Shown in pieces: positions 21,995 to 22,083 of a stretch of DNA of 22,083 nt. The position numbers were made by a program, and so were the translations under genes. The first letter of the stretch is position 1, and every line of letters begins with the position of its first letter. Source of the stretch: a virus; the IMG/VR virus record IMGVR_UViG_3300030060_002703, positions 1 to 22,083 of that record. The stretch is one strand, 5' to 3'. The notes under the pieces are model-generated. The model made no database searches, was not told the origin of the DNA, and saw only the letters and a program-made list of their open reading frames with translations.

Positions 21995-22083
21995 TATTTT
22001 TTCTTTCTCTTTAATGATTTAACTCTTCTAGGAGCGCCTGCTGGTTGACCTAGACGATTCTTTTGTCTTATTCTACTTCTTTT
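21994..22083 (-). CDS. C-terminal end of an upstream gene (29 aa, partial)
   Basis: The minus strand from the window edge reads 29 codons in one open frame before a TAA whose last A is the A of the next ATG (TAATG). The peptide is Arg/Lys-rich: it contains L-G-Q-P-A-G-A-P-R-R-V-K-S-L and ends K-R-K-K-K. The tight overlap with the following gene and the matching basic composition make a real gene end likely. It is too short to assign a family. From its place upstream of the adaptors, a portal, scaffold or capsid-locus protein is possible, but the sequence does not show it. Confidence 0.6.
   Translation of the reverse strand, partial: KRSRIRQKNRLGQPAGAPRRVKSLKRKKK

Overview
The window is a stretch of a tailed-phage genome, or a metagenomic contig of one. 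Every credible gene is on the minus strand, so it is transcribed from base 22083 towards base 1. The genes are packed head to tail: most junctions are 1-11 base overlaps (TAATG, ATGA, GTGA) or gaps under 20 bases. Only three gaps reach about 36 bases (14073-14109, 18704-18740, 20072-20107), and none approaches 300 bases. The DNA is AT-rich, with Lys/Asn/Ile-rich proteins. Many proteins resemble families I know mainly from uncultured marine phages and from phages of small-genome marine alphaproteobacteria such as SAR11. I saw no tape-measure, sheath or baseplate gene, and there is a block that looks like DNA-ejection proteins. A short-tailed (podovirus-type) virion is therefore the best inference. 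Host and virion type are inferred, not shown.

Layout in transcription order. (1) 22083-20108 holds connector genes: the C-terminal tail of an unknown gene, a small Lys-rich protein, two head-tail adaptor-like proteins and a short conserved protein between them. (2) 20071-18741 is a two-gene module behind a possible promoter: a MAF/DUF115-like Rossmann protein and a 2-oxoglutarate (2OG)/Fe(II) oxygenase. (3) 18703-14110 holds virion surface and fibre genes: two small conserved proteins, a repetitive protein with an amicyanin-like type 1 copper motif, a fibre with a self-cleaving S74 chaperone domain, a polyglycine-rich adhesin and a DUF7936-like protein. (4) 14072-11739 holds four consecutive 2OG/Fe(II) oxygenases of clearly different subfamilies. 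(5) 11723-1838 holds a tail protein and probable internal or ejection proteins, including a 1385-residue giant. (6) 1841-1 holds an M15 peptidase lysin with a GTG start, four small proteins (one HNH-like) and a DUF1289 gene that overlaps its neighbour out of frame by 68 bases and runs off the window.

The most unusual content is the set of five Fe(II) oxygenases, plus a copper-site protein, inside a virion structural operon. Their position among fibre genes suggests, without proving it, that they modify virion or host-surface molecules. A recurrent translation-start module (AGGG-T-N-GCA before ATG), often doubling as the last codons of the upstream gene, and the nested DUF1289 gene are further points worth checking. 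No tRNA, rRNA, CRISPR array, insertion sequence, integrase, polymerase, terminase or clear terminator was seen.
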